Source: Pyropia haitanensis (taxonomy: Eukaryota; Rhodophyta; Bangiophyceae; Bangiales; Bangiaceae). From it: a DNA stretch of 64,000 nt. The stretch covers positions 3,747,874 through 3,811,873 of the forward strand of contig SDUX01000002.1 in NCBI GenBank assembly GCA_008729055.1, in the 5' to 3' direction. This document shows, piece after piece, positions 1 to 12,259 of the stretch. The notes under the pieces are model-generated. The model had not been told where the DNA came from. It did not search any database and was given only the letters and a program-made list of their open reading frames with translations. Within the stretch, counting starts at the first letter, position 1. Every line of letters begins with the position of its first letter. The position numbers were made by a program, and so were the translations under genes.

Positions 1-3000
1 TGTACCATGACGCTCTGCCCCAGGGAGAAAGGGTTAGGGTTAGGCTGGCAGACGCGGACACGGTGACGCATGCATCGCGAGTGGGGGGCGAGCGGGGATG
101 GCGAGCTGGCGAGAGCCGGGGCGGTAGCGAGAAAAAAAAAATCTGGGACAGGGCGGGGGCTCCGGGACACGGAGTAGGAAGTGTGCGCACCGGCGCAGTG
201 GATCTATCACCCTGTACCTTATTTTCGCCGATTGTCGATGCATGCACGTGCAAAAGCGTGTTTGGGCCGACATTTGGCCCTCGCGGCGCCTCGCCCGACG
301 GAGGTCGAAATCGCGGCGGTGCACGTTTCCGGCATCCGAGTGCAGCGCAAAAATGCAGATCCATGTTTGGATAACATGGCGCCACGCGAAATCGACGCGC
401 AAGTGTTTGCCAATGCAACACTGCACACAGTAAGTGTGTCGCTCGTTCCCATCGTACAGAATTTTGGTTGCTCTGCCGAACAATGCCCCACACTCTTGTC
501 GCGCAGTGGCACACATCCGAACAAGGAACTGGCTTGACGAGACAGCGACGAACCTCGATGGACACACAGACCACCCCCACACGACGCCACTGTCTTAGAC
601 CACCTACCCACAGCCACCCCCTTGGCCGCGTCCACCGCCTACGCCCCACCATTGGCGCTCTACGACCCACATGCCGACGGGGGCCTCGCCGCGTGCACCT
701 AGACGCCTCACGATTCCCATCGCGGCTGGCATTGCAACCAGATGGCCGGGAGTCCAACTCATGTGGATGACCCGCGACAGCCGAGGCGACTGTGGTGTTC
801 GGCGGCACTGGGGACGACCATGACGCGGGGCTATACACCCCCCCACACATCAACTACCAGTGTTCACAGACTCCTTTGGTGCACCCAGGTCCCAACGTCG
901 GTCTGCAGGTGTGACGACACGCAGGGAGTGTCGGGGGAAGCGTGCGGTGGGGAGGGTGGAAGGGGGGGAGAGTGGAAGGGGGGGGGATGGAAGGGGGGGA
1001 GGGCGTCGTCCCGTGCGAGTACGGCCGCGTTTCGAGGCACGCGACACACATCGGAGCACGAAAAGAGTTTGGAAGAACATCTGGGTGCTCGCGTCTTTGC
1101 AAGCGCCTTGTATTTATCAGCACCGCGGCCCTTTGCAAAAATCTCCCACGCTGCGACTGTCAACAACCGTCGGAATGTATCCAATCAGAGACCGGGACGG
1201 AACAGGTGTTCGAAGCCCTGGGCCGTCTTGGCTACCAGGACCAGCGCCGAGTACTCGCTCTTCCGCTGAGACAGCAGCTGCTCGTTTACCTGCGCCAGCT
1301 CCGCAGTGGAGCCGCACACCTCAAGGCGGAGTATCACCACCTCCTGCCGCAGACAGCCAGAGGCCGGCTTCTACGCCTCAGCGGATGCCGCTTCCATCGC
1401 GATACCTACCGTCGAGAGTGAGCGGAAAGCGCAGGAGAGCTGAGGAGAGAGGGAGGCGGGAGAGAGCGCTACTATCGGCTGAAGCGAAGTTGACGGTGGG
1501 CATTATCCCCGCGCCGCGCCACAATTTCCAGTCACAACAGCCTGCAGTAGCTGCCGCTCCGCAGCGCCTCAAAAAGCCGTCATGACTGCGGCACCCGCGG
1601 ACGAGAACGGGGGGGGAGCGGATGGGCGTGGGGGAGTAAAGGTCAGGGGGCCACCAGCAAGCAGAGAAGCGGGTAAGAGGAGAGAAGGGGGGGGGGGAAG
1701 AGAGAGCCACCCCTCAAGCCTACGCCATCCACCCTGGCCGTGTCGTCAAGCGCGTCCTCAATGCGTCTCCCTCCACGTCACTTTTCTTACTCCCGGGGAC
1801 TGCAGAGTGCGGGAGATTTCCGCCGCAATGGCCCATGCAGAGGCGTTTCCGCAAGGTACTCTGCGGCGGCCCGCAAGCCACCTTGCGGTCGTTGGCAACC
1901 TTCCCAGACGCGGATTGCATGGAGCCGTACAGTGAAGCGTTTCGGTCCGTTGACACGGGTGATTTTGTAGGCTCAGACAGCTCAGCTCCAGACGCTTCTT
2001 TCTGTATGAGATGCACTCCGTCGACGGCCCGAAAGGCACCCATGTAAGTCAAAAACAAAAAAACCGAAAAAAAGCAGGGCTCACACTGTCAAAACAGGCG
2101 TTGACAACCGCTTGCGGGCCGGGCCAAGCAACGGAAAAGCAGGTTTTCTTTGAGACGGTTTAGCACCCACTGCGCAGGGTTCCCCCCACAGCTATGCAGG
2201 GGCCGCATCGGCGTGGTGCGGAAGCCGGCGGCACGTGTCCGGAACGGGCAGTCCTCCGCCGCAGATCGAACGTGATTGGTGCAGCTGCGAACGGACCATC
2301 CCGTGGCACGGGCAGTGGGAAGAGAGCGGCCACTACGAGCTGGTGGTTGCCCAGGACTCCTCCCGGTCCTTGGTCACCCTCCGTCTCTCTGCGTCCTCCC
2401 GGTCCTTTTCTCCACCCCGACTCCCAGCACTCCTGCCCGTCGGCCTTGTGCACTGGAAAAAATCCTGGGCACCCTGCGGGGTCGAGCTAGGCGGGCGGTG
2501 CCAGGGGGGGGGGGGAAATTCGTCCCTGGAGTCACGGCGGAGAGCAATGTGGACGGGGGGGGGGGGGGAGTTGGGGTGGGGGGAGGGCGGCTGCTACTGT
2601 AAGCTGGGGGGCAGAGCGTGGGCGAGAGCGGACGCGGCGTTGAGTGGGAGACAACGTCGAGACCCCGTCCAGAGTGGTGGACGACCTGCAAGCGGGAGCG
2701 ACTGACGGCATGGCAGGGGGCGGCCAGAGGGAAAGGAGTTGCAGCGCAGACGAGGGGGGCTGACGAGGTAACGGGGGCGCGGCGGAAGAGGCGGCAGAGG
2801 TCAGAAGTCCACGTGGACAGGGGGGGGGAGATGGGGATGACGGCCGCGTCGAGACGTAGACGAGGTGTGGGGCGGCGGCACGGCGGGGGCGGGGGGAGTC
2901 GGAGCGTGAGCGGCCGCTGCGTCGACGTTTTTGATCCTCTGCGACGCGCTGGTAGCCAACCTGGCTACTGTCTGGAAGCGCCGTCAAGCGTGTCTCATAC

Positions 3001-3671
3001 GTCGGGCGGATGACCTCGGTGGGATGGGGGACATACGATAGGCGGTTGGGGTGCGGGCGGGGGAGGCGGGCGACGCTCCCGACGAGGACGGCGTGAGATA
3101 TCGTGGCGCCTCTTTGCCCCACGTCGGCGAGTTGGATGGCACTGCGACTCCACAAGCTGGAAAACGGCCAGGGAGGGAAGGGGGGCGGCTCGTGTGGGGG
3201 GTTTTTTCTGCTCGGTGAGCAGAATGGCTTGCCAGAGGGATGAACCGAGCTGGTGCCGGCCGGGGCGGGCCGCCCAGCCCCTCCGACCGTGCGGATTGGG
3301 GTACGGCAACGCCCCGTCTCAGCGAAGGGCACCGTCGTAGGAGGGCGAAGCGAGGGCTGCCAGGTGCAGGCCCGCCTCGAAGATACGCGGTGGCTGCCTG
3401 TGGGGCGGCGCCAGCGAGGGGCGGTTGAGGGGGCTTGCGACGCGCGCGTGCACGGGGGGTGACCGCCCAGGCGGGCGGTGCCAGCAGCGGCGAGTGACTA
3501 CAAGAGCGCCCGCTGCGGGCGGCGTTGGGTAGCTGGTCGGTCCATCACAACACAGCCAGCCAGCCAGCCAGCCAACCACCTGCCCAACCTCGACCACCAC
3601 CTCCGCCTTTCCGCGCTCGATAGCTCCGCTCAAGCCCGCTGCCGCCGCCCCTTTCGTCCTCCTTCTTCATC
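1..3671. other. Intergenic, no supported gene
   Basis: No open frame here has a recognisable domain or coding character distinct from its shadow frames. The stretch is G/C-rich with several G-runs (about 2500-2580 and 2820-2910). Two and a half TTAGGG-like units lie at about 31-44 but do not continue. The last 150 bases before 3672 are C/A-rich and probably contain the leader of the glycine-rich gene. Confidence 0.5.
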
Positions 3672-4448
3672 ATGGCTATCCGCACGGTGGTGTCGGTGGC
3701 GCTTGTCGCGGCCGTCGCGGCGGTGGCCGCGTCCACAACTGCCACGGCGGCGGCGATGCCCGCGGCGCCCGCGTCGGCGCGTTGGGGCACGGGCAAGACC
3801 ATTTTTGTGGCGGGCAACGGCGGCGGCGGCGGCCGCGGCGGCCGAGGCGGTGACTCGTTTGGCAAGGGCAAGGCCGGCAACGGGGGCGACGGCGGCTGGG
3901 GCGGCGACGGCGGCAGCGTCGTTGTGGGGGGCGGCAAGGGTACGTACAAGGGCCACGGCGGCGGTAAGACCGTGTTTGTCGCTGGCGATGGCGGCCCCGG
4001 TGGCCGCGGCGGCCGCGGGGGGGACTCGTTCGGCAAGGGCAAGGCGGGCAACGGCGGGTGGGGCGGCAACGGCGGGTTTGGCGGCAACGTGTTCGTGGGC
4101 CTCAAGGGCGGTCACGGCTACGGCGGCGGCCACAAGACCGTCTTTGTGGCGGGCAACGGCGGCGGCGGCGGCCGCGGCGGCCGCGGCGGTGACTCGGTTG
4201 GCAAGGGCAAGGCCGGCAACGGGGGCGACGGCGGCTGGGGCGGCGACGGCGGCAGCGTCGTTGTGGAGGGCGGCAAGGGTACGTACAAGGGCCACGGCGG
4301 CGGGAAGACCGTGTTTGTCGCTGGCAATGGCGGCCCCGGTGGCCGCGGCGGCCGCGGGGGGGACTCGTTCGGCAAGGGCAAGGCGGGCAACGGCGGGTGG
4401 GGCGGCAACGGCGGGTTTGGCGGCGGCGTGTTCGTGGGTGGTCACTAA
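3672..4448 (+). CDS. Secreted glycine-rich repeat protein
   Basis: The 258-residue product starts with a typical secretion signal (hydrophobic Val/Ala stretch about residues 5-27, then an Ala-rich cleavage region). The rest is almost only Gly-rich repeat. A 113-residue unit (339 bp) is present twice, beginning at about 3795 and 4134. Each unit contains two modules starting KT(I/V)FVAG, followed by GGRGGRGGDSFGKGKAGNGG-type sequence. No catalytic motif is visible. This suits an extracellular matrix or cell-wall structural protein, as in glycine-rich wall proteins of algae and plants; the function is inferred from composition only. The ATG follows a C/T-rich leader and is the only start that gives the signal peptide. 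Confidence 0.8.
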   Translation: MAIRTVVSVALVAAVAAVAASTTATAAAMPAAPASARWGTGKTIFVAGNGGGGGRGGRGGDSFGKGKAGNGGDGGWGGDGGSVVVGGGKGTYKGHGGGKTVFVAGDGGPGGRGGRGGDSFGKGKAGNGGWGGNGGFGGNVFVGLKGGHGYGGGHKTVFVAGNGGGGGRGGRGGDSVGKGKAGNGGDGGWGGDGGSVVVEGGKGTYKGHGGGKTVFVAGNGGPGGRGGRGGDSFGKGKAGNGGWGGNGGFGGGVFVGGH

Positions 4449-5754
4449 GGGGGTCAGCCGATCCCACGGCGGGGAGGGGGAACGAGGGAGGGGGGGAAGG
4501 CTGGGGGGCGTGGCGACGGTGACGACGCCCGCGCGGCGCGCCCGCCCAGACATGGGGACCCGAAGAGGGGGGGGGGGGGGGGCCGCGACCGCCAGGCCGA
4601 GGCGGCGTGGAGGGTGACTAGCAGGGGTCGCAAGGGGCGGCAGGCGTGCGTACCGCGGCGGCCGCCGGGTAGCGGCGGCCGACAGCGCTTGACTGGGCGG
4701 GCGCCGTCCCGGCGCGCCCGCCCGACTCTCTTTGTGTTCGTTTATTCTTTTTTTTTCGATCGAGCTGTCTGCTGCCACCCCGCGGCCGCCGCCGAAGCCG
4801 CCGCCGCCGCGGACCCGTTCCACATCTCCGCCCTCTGGCGCACCCCCACATTGAGCGGTCGCGCCCTTCCCCCCCTCCCAGTCCTGCCCCCAGCCACTTG
4901 TGCAGTGCGTGCCGCCGGAACGGTACGCGGCCGCGTCGGTGCTACCCCTGGGGAGAGTGGGTGGCGTGGTCGGGTGCTCACGCGGACCAACAAAAAAACG
5001 AGAGGGAGACACCAGGAAGCAAAGCAAGGGTGGCCAAACCAGCGCTCGGTACCGCTGTCGCCCCGCGCGCCGGGCGGCCGCCGCCGCCGCGCGCCGGTGG
5101 TGCGTGCCCCCTGCGCGTGCGCACGCCGACGCAGCTGCGGGGGCTGGACCGCGAGTACCTGTACGTGCGACCGGGGGACCAGCCATGCAGCGGGTGGCGC
5201 GCGGACGGGACCGGGGTCAGGGCGGGGCGTGCTGGCGACCTCGGTGTATTGGTCTGCTTGTTCCGTGTTCCTTAAAAAAAAAAAAAAAAAAAAAAAAGCT
5301 CTGGGCCGTGCGCCAACGCCGAGCCGGAGGGGTGGGTGGCAACAGCGTGGAAGACACGTTGCACCACCCCCGTCGACCCCGTGGAGCAGAGTCGCCCAGA
5401 TTGGTCTCTCAACACGCCGGCTTTACACACGTGGCCGCCGTGGGCGGGTCCGCCGCACACCATCGCTGCCCCGCCCGTCGGCGACCGGCTGCGGCGCGCA
5501 TCCATCCCCCGCCCCCCTCCCCCCACCCCACCTACTGTCCCCCTTTCCCCCCATCTATCTGGCCCCTTCCATCGTGGCGGCCACCACTGCCCGCCCCCCC
5601 CTCCCCGCGCCTGCCGCCAGCAGCTGCCGCGGGCAGCCATGGTACCCTCCCCCCCCCCCCCCCCGAGCCCGAGCGGCTCCCCCCCCCCCCCCCACCCGCG
5701 GTGGCCTCTCCCACCCGGCCACCGCCAGCCGGCGGCGACCGCCCGCACCCGTCC
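4449..5754. other. Intergenic with poly(A) tract
   Basis: No conserved protein was seen. A run of 24 A's lies at about 5274-5297. C-runs and CCG-rich sequence lead into the helicase gene. Confidence 0.45.
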
Positions 5755-5799
5755 ATGGCGGCTCCGCCCTCGGCCTCGACCGCCTCGCCGCCGACCGCC

Positions 5800-5869
<70 letters not shown>

Positions 5870-6203
5870 GGCCGCCACCACCGGCGCCACCGGCGGTGGG
5901 GTGGCGCCGGCGGCGGCGGCCGCGGTGGCGGGAGACGGCGGCACTTCTGGTGGCACTGGCGTCCGCCCGTCGCCGGCGGCGCTCCCCCCCCCCGCCGCGG
6001 GTGGCGCCGCGGCGCCCGCCACCGACGCGGCGCCCGTCGCCTTTCCCCGCGCCGTCGCCAAGCGCCCGCGCGCCGCCCCTCGCCGGCGGTCCCGCTGGGA
6101 TGTGCCGCCACCGGCGACGCGTCCGCCGTCGCGAGCGGTCGTACCCAGCGGTGGGGCGGGCAGGGGGTCCCCTGCCCCTGCTGCCGGCGGCCGAGGCGGC
6201 GGC

Positions 6204-6234
<31 letters not shown>

Positions 6235-9200
6235 CGTCCCCTCCGCCCCCCCCGGCTCGGAGCGGGCGGCGTACGAGGCGGAAGCGGCACGCTTGGACCG
6301 GCTGTGGTACGCCGCCGCTGACGGTGATGGCGGCGGCGGTGACGACGACTACGCCGCCGCCGCGTCGGTGCTGCCGCCCGTCCCCGCGACGGCGGCCGGG
6401 ACGGCGGCGGCTGCGGCCGTGGCGGGGCCGGCGGCGGCGGCGGCGGCGTCGTCGTGGGGCGCGCCGGGTGGGGCGCCGCCGCGGGTGGCGAGCGCGCTCG
6501 AGGCCGCCCGCACGTCGGCGGTGGAGCGGTGGGAGGCGGCGCAGCTGGCGCGGGGCGCCCTCGGCGGCGGCGGGGGGGGAGTGGCCGCCGCCGCCCCGCT
6601 GTCGGCAGCGGCGCTCGACGAGAGTGGCGGCCCGCGGATTACGGTGCTGGTGCGGGAGGCGGTGCCGCCGTTCCTCGCCGCCCTATCGGCGGCGGCGGCG
6701 GCCGCGTCGGCGGGGGGGGGGGCGCCGGCGGGGGGGATGAGGATGCGGACGCGGTCGCCGCGGCGGCGGCGGCCGCCGCGGGCCTCGGGCGTGACGCGAC
6801 GGGCAAAGCCGGCGGGGGTGCGGGTGGGGGTGCCGGCCGCGGCGGGGGAGGCCGCGGCGGCGGCGCCGGCGCGGGCGTCTTTGCCGCGGGCGCGCTGCCC
6901 GTGCGGGACCCGACGAGCGACATGGTCGTCCTCGGCCGCCGCGGCTCGGCGACGGTCGCGGCGGCGCGCGACGCGCGCGCGCGCGCGGCGGCCGCGACGG
7001 GCGGCTGGCGGGCGGAGCTGCTGGGGGGGCCACGGGGGCGGTCGCCGACGCGGACGCACGGGCGGCGGCGGCGCGGGAGGCGCGCGCGCGGGAGCGGGCC
7101 GAGGCGGCGGCGGGAGGGGGGGGGGGAGGGGGGGGGGGGGGGGAAGGGGGCAGGGGGGGGGGGGGGGGACTATCGAAAGGAACACCAGTTTGCGGGGCTG
7201 CTGCTGGGGGCGGCGGCGGGGGGGGAGACGGGCGGTGCGCCGGATGAGAACGGGGGCGGGGGAGAGGCGGAGGGCGCGCCAGAGCCGGGTCGCGACGGGG
7301 ACCCGCGGGGCGCCCCCGCCGTGGGGCCGCCGCGGCCGCCGCCGCGGCCGGCGGGCGTCAAGGCCGAGGCGGCGCCGATCGGTCCCCGCCGGCCGCCCCC
7401 GCCTGGGGGTGGCCCCCCCACCGGCGGCGGCAACGGCGGCGGCGACGCCGCGGCGGCAACGTTGACGGAGGAGGTGGACGTGACGGCGCTGCCCATCCCC
7501 GAGCAGCGCCGCCGCCTCCCGGTGTACGCCGCCCGCGCGGAGCTGCTCGCCGCGGTGCGGGAAAACGCGGTGGTGGTGGTGGTTGGTGAGACCGGGTCGG
7601 GCAAGACGACGCAGCTGGCGCAGTACCTGTACGAGGATGGGTGGACGGCCGCGGCGGGGGGGGGGGGGCGCCGCCGCGGTAGTGGCGACGCGGCGGACGC
7701 GCCCAGGGGGGCGGTGGCGGAGGGGTCGGCGGCGGCGGCGGCAGGGGATGCCGCCGCCGCGGCCAAGCACCACGACCACCTGCTGATTGGCATCACGCAG
7801 CCGCGGCGGGTGGCGGCGGTGTCGGTCGCCGCGCGGGTGGCGGAGGAGCTGGGCACCCCCCTGGGCGCCACCGTCGGCTACGCGATCCGCTTTGAGGAGC
7901 GCACCTCGCCCCAGACGGCGCTCAAGTTTATGACCGACGGCATCCTGCTGCGCGAGTCGGTGGCCGACCCGGACCTGTCTGCCTACGCGGTCGTCATCAT
8001 GGACGAGGCGCACGAGCGGTCGCTCGCGACGGACGTGCTGTTTGGGGTGCTCCGCCGCGCGCTCGCCGCGCGCGCCGACCTCCGCGTCGTCATCACGTCG
8101 GCGACGCTCGACGCGGCCAAGTTTGCCGCGTTTTTTGGTGGCGCCCCCGTCCTCCGCATCCCGGGGCGGAGCTTCCCGGTCGACATTTTCCACGCGCGCA
8201 CCCCGGCGGGGGATTACGTGGACGCGGCGGTGTGGCAGGCGCTGCAGGTGCACCTGCAGGCGCCCCTGCCGGGGGACATCCTCATCTTTCTGACCGGCGC
8301 GGAGGACGTGGAGGTGGCGTGTGACGAGCTGCGGACGCGGCTCGGGCGGCTCGACGCGGCGCCCCCCCCCGCGGTCGTCCTCCCCGTCTACGCGGCGCTG
8401 CCCGCCGAGGCGCAGGCGCGGATCTTTGCGCCGCCGCCGGCGGGCACGCGGCGGCTGATCGTGGCGACCAACATTGCCGAGACGTCCCTGACGCTGACGG
8501 GCGTCGTGTACGTCATTGACGCCGGGTACTGCAAGCTCAAGGCGCACTCGGCGCGGCTGGGCATGGACGCGCTGCTGCTGTGCCCAACGTCCCAGTCGTC
8601 GGCGGACCAGCGCGCGGGCCGCGCCGGCCGCACCGCCCCGGGCAAGGCGTACCGGCTGTACACGCAGGCCGCGTACGAGGACGAGATGCTGCCCGCGGCG
8701 GTGCCCGAGATCCAGCGCACCAACCTGTCCCACGTGGTGCTGCTGCTGCTGTCGCTGGGCGTCGACGACGTGCTGACCTTCCCGCTCCTCGACCCGCCGC
8801 GCAAGGAGGACGTTGCGGGTGCGCTCTGGTCCCTCTGGTCCCTCCGGGCGGTGTCGGACGCGGGCCGCCTCACCGCCCGCGGGCGGCTGCTGTCGGCCTT
8901 CCCGCTCGAGCCCGCCGCGGCGGCGGTGCTCGTCGCGGCGGGGGAGCTCGGCTGCGCGGACGACGCGCTGACGGTCGTGGCCATGCTGTCCGTGCCGTCC
9001 GTGTTCCTCCGCCCGCACGGGCGGGAGGCCGCCGCCGACGCGGCGCGCGCGCGGTTTGCCGTCCCGGACAGCGACCACCTGACGCTCCTCCACGTGTACG
9101 ACCGGTGGCGGGCGGCGGGCGGCGACCGCGGCTGGGCGGCGGAGCACTACCTCAACGAGCGGGGCCTCCGCAAGGCGGCGGACGTGCGCGGCCAGCTGGC

Positions 9201-9822
9201 CGACGTGTACCGCGCGGCGGGGCTGCCCGCCGGCGCCGCGGCCGCCGCGGCGGACCCGGCCGGCCGCCTCCGCCGCGCCGTCGCGGCGGCCTACTTTGGC
9301 AACGCCGCCCGCGTCGTTGGCCGCGGCCGGTACGTGCACATGCGGACGGGGGTGGAGTGCGGGCTCCACCCGAGCTCCGCGCTCGTCGCCGCCGCCGCGG
9401 TGGCGGATTACGTTGTGTTTCACGAGCTGGTCTGGACCAGCCGCGAGTGGATGAGTGTGGTGAGTGAGGTGGAGGGGGCGTGGCTGGCAGAGGTCGCGCC
9501 GGAGCTGTACGAGGTCCGCACCGCCCGGGGGGTGCGGCCGTCGGCGGTGGGGAGGGGGGGGGGTGCCGCCCAGGCGCCGCCGCCGCCCGCGCGGGCGGAA
9601 GGGGGACGAGGGGCTCCCGCCACCACTGCCCGCGTCGCCGCCGCCGCCGCCCCCGCAGCAGCCGCCGCCGCCGCCACCGCCGCCACCGCCGCCGCCACCA
9701 GCAACGACTGCGGCGGCGGGCGGGCGGCGACGCCCGCTGGCAACCGGCTGACCGCCGCCCTCGCCGCGCGGCGGGCGGCGACCAAGCGCCCGCGGCCGGG
9801 CGTGTCGTTTGGCCGCCGCTGA
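5755..9822 (+). CDS. DEAH-box pre-mRNA splicing helicase, Prp16/DHX38 family (frame-interrupted in the assembly)
   Basis: ATP-dependent RNA helicase that remodels the spliceosome between the two catalytic steps (family knowledge). The core is in one frame from about 6454 to 9822: Walker [10 protein letters not shown] at about 7585, DEAH at 8002-8013, SAT at 8098-8106, QRAGRAGR at 8608-8631, then the HA2/OB region ending in an [15 protein letters not shown] segment as in DHX38. The Prp16-specific N-terminal signature [14 protein letters not shown] lies at about 6907 in this frame. Further upstream, [13 protein letters not shown] and VPPFLAAL (also DHX38-like) are in a different frame (about 6270-6690). 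A SRWD segment is in a third frame (about 6090). The shifts fall at or near C8 (6246-6253) and G11 (6712-6722). The start at 5755 (ATGGCG) is tentative. The C-terminus is Ala/Gly-rich. Confidence 0.88.
5802..5870 (+). repeat. (CCG)n microsatellite
   Basis: More than twenty tandem CCG/GCC triplets in the presumed N-terminal coding part of the Prp16-like gene. In one frame it encodes poly-Ala, in another poly-Pro. It is a likely site of length polymorphism or misassembly. Confidence 0.85.
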
Positions 9823-10754
9823 GCCGCGGTGGCAGGGGGGGGAGGTGTGGGGTGGGCCGCGGCGGCGGTCTCTGCCAAAATACAAGGCTGTCTGCAAGGG
9901 GGGGAGGGTTGGCACCGACGGTGACGCTGACGGCGACGGCTGCTGCCGTGCAGGCGCCGCGCGCCACGCGGCGCTCTGCGACGCCCGCGCGCGGGCAACG
10001 CCGCCGCGGCCTCGTTTTTTTGCGAGGCGGCTGCCTCGGCCGTGGCGGCTGTGGGGGTGGGGGATGGCTCCCCGTAACGGCGGCGGCCGCGGCGGGCGGC
10101 GGCGGCGGCGTCGACGTCGTCCCCGCCTGCCGGCGGCGTGACGCCCGCCGGCGCGGCGGCCGCCACGCGGGCGGCGGGTCGTCTCGGCGCGCCCGCCCGC
10201 CGCGGCGGGCCACATCCCAAACCTCTCCTCCTGCCTGGCTGTGCCCGCCGCTGCCGCCGCTGCTGACGCCCACCCTCGTACGCAATCCCCCCCCGGGCGG
10301 TCTGCCCCCCGCCGGCGGTCCACGGCGGTGCCGTGGTGAGCGGGGAGGTCCTCCATGTGACCAAGCATCCCGTGCACAACAACCAAGAAGCAAGCCGACC
10401 GCCAAGGGATTTAAGGCATAAAAGTAGCCCCCATGAGAATCTTCAGCTGATTTAAACTCCATGGTACTTTCGCACATGCGGGTTCAATTGGCCCGTCACT
10501 CATTCCGAGCCGCGGTTGCTATGGATTGGGGCCCACACCGTCCTCTCCTCCGCCACCACCGTGACCGTACGCCACCCAGCGCGATCGGTTGCCGCCCCAC
10601 ACAACCACCACCACCTTCCCTATCCTCGACGCCGCGCCCCACCCCTTACCTAGCGCCAAAACGGTCCGAGGACGTGCCGTCGACCCCCCGCCCTCGTGCC
10701 CTTCTCTCTCCTTTCTCCTTTGCACCATCCTTTTCCGCCCACTCGCCGCTCACG
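9823..10754. other. Intergenic, tail of the helicase gene and promoter of the next gene
   Basis: G/C-rich to about 10380, then a more A/T-rich patch (10380-10470) followed by a C-rich leader up to the ATG at 10755. ATTGG (inverted CCAAT) lies at 10487-10491, about 265 bases before that ATG. No other gene was seen. Confidence 0.4.
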
Positions 10755-11006
10755 ATGTCCACGGCCCCCGTCGCGGCGGCGGCCAAGGCGACCGCCGCGG
10801 CGGTCGCCAAGGCGCCCGTGTCGGCGCCCGTCGGCCATCTGCGCGCCGCGTTTGACGCGTACCACGCGCGGTACATCGAGACGAACAGCTTCCAGCCGTT
10901 TGTCCACGCCATGGTCGTGGCGTTTGGCATCGGCTACGCCACCGAGTACCCGCACATCAAGCACGAGGTCGCGCACCAGCGCGCCGAGGCAGCCAAGATC
11001 GAGTGA
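10755..11006 (+). CDS. Small mitochondrial protein resembling ATP synthase subunit f
   Basis: An 83-residue protein. The first 30 residues are Ala/Lys-rich without acidic residues, like a mitochondrial leader. The centre has a hydrophobic segment (HAMVVAFGIGYATEY) followed by PHIKHE. A single hydrophobic span followed by a Y-x-H-(L/I)-K-H-E motif matches the end of the F1Fo-ATP synthase f subunit in animals (YKHLKHE). This would place it in the inner membrane Fo part; the assignment rests on this short motif. The ATG at 10755 was chosen because upstream codons of the same frame are low-complexity leader. Stop TGA is at 11004-11006. It lies between the Prp16-like gene (same strand) and the HIT4-like gene (convergent). 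Confidence 0.55.
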   Translation: MSTAPVAAAAKATAAAVAKAPVSAPVGHLRAAFDAYHARYIETNSFQPFVHAMVVAFGIGYATEYPHIKHEVAHQRAEAAKIE

Positions 11007-12259
11007 GGACGCTCTCTGGCCTCCCCCGCGCCTTGTTTGGTGTGACGGCTTGCGGCGGTGGGGGGGGGGGGGGGGGGGGGGGGCGGAGGGGGATGGGGAG
11101 GGGCGGCGGGGGTGACGTGGAGGGGTGGGGACTGGGTGGCAGCGGCAACGGCGGCGATGGGCGGGGTGCTTGGTGGATTGGGGGGGAGTGTGTTTTCTTT
11201 CTCCTTCCAATCCCGACTGCCTTTCACGTGGGGGGGTCTGGCGCCGCCTCGGCGTGGCGTGACGGGGTGTTTGGTGGCCGTGGCGGCCGCCGGATGCTGC
11301 CGCCGCGTTGTCCCGTCGGGCGCATCGCGGCTGTTGCTGTGCTCGTGCTGCGTTGCTGCTGTCGGTGAGGGGATGATCAAGGGTCAAGGGACGGGAAGCG
11401 GGAGGACGGGGAAGGCGGCGTGCGTGTGGGGTGCGCCGGCGCGGCGGCGGGTGTGCCCGTCGTTGCGTCGGCGCTCGCGCGTCGCTGGTCCGGGAGGCGG
11501 GGGGGGGTGGCCCGATGGCGAGTGGGCTGGCGTCGGCGGTGCGGGCGGCTGCCGATGTGGGGGAGGGGGGGCGTGGCGGCGGTTCCCCCGTGGGACGGAC
11601 CGCCAGGTGCCCTGTTAGTGTGTCCGTTTTTGTGGTTTGGCCGAATGGTTTTGTTTTCTTTTTTTTCTCTGCGCTTGGCGCCTGGCTCCCCGCCGGCCGC
11701 CTCGTGTGCAGCTCTGCTGGTGGAGCGGGTGGGGGGATTGCCGTCGTGGTGGGGGTGATGCGCGCGCCACGGCGGTGATGGGCGCACGCGAGTGGCCGCC
11801 GACCCGGTGGGCGCGGTGGCTGGGCGGCTACAGGCATGGCACGGTGCGCGTCGCGGCACCCCGCCGGCTCTCGTGGCCTAGTCGACAGGTGCCGCGCACG
11901 CCCCGTGTACTACACGCGGCCTGCCCTGCGCGTGGCATGGCCGCGCCGTTGTCCATCCGCGTCGCGTGTGCGCGGCGATGGGCTCCTCGCTGACGGGTGG
12001 ATAGACGCGCGCTTCCCGTCGGTTGTCTTGTCCGCGCACACGACAGCCAGTGGTTTTTTTCTGCTGACGCCTGCTGGTACCGCGGCGATCCAATTTTTTT
12101 TTTTCCAAGGGGTGCTGGGAGACACCGACGGGCAGACCGACAGCGACGATCCGCGCCCGTCGACCGTGGCAAGGGGAGAAAAAAAAAAAAACAGTACGAA
12201 AAATGTCCCACAGCTCCCCCCCCCCCCCACGTCCCCTCCCCCTCTCCGCTTCGTCCAGC
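11007..12259. other. Intergenic between convergent genes
   Basis: Contains a G-run of about 23 bases at 11060-11083 and several poly-T/poly-A tracts (about 11655, 12050, 12098, 12180). No protein with recognisable motifs was seen; this is probably 3' flank of the genes on both sides. Confidence 0.4.

Noticed and set aside
31..44. Two to three TTAGGG units, possible telomere or subtelomere
   Set aside because: Too short and not continued; such a motif is expected by chance or as an interstitial trace.
5274..5297. Run of 24 A's as a retroposed poly(A) tail
   Set aside because: No gene body lacking introns or target duplication was found beside it; likely a simple repeat.
4614..7465. Long Arg/Pro/Ala frames overlapping the helicase N-terminus as separate genes
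   Set aside because: Only parts of them match Prp16 N-terminal motifs; they are read as pieces of one frame-interrupted gene.
6349..10386. 1345-codon minus-strand frame antisense to the helicase
   Set aside because: Shadow of the G/C-rich coding strand with no recognisable domain.
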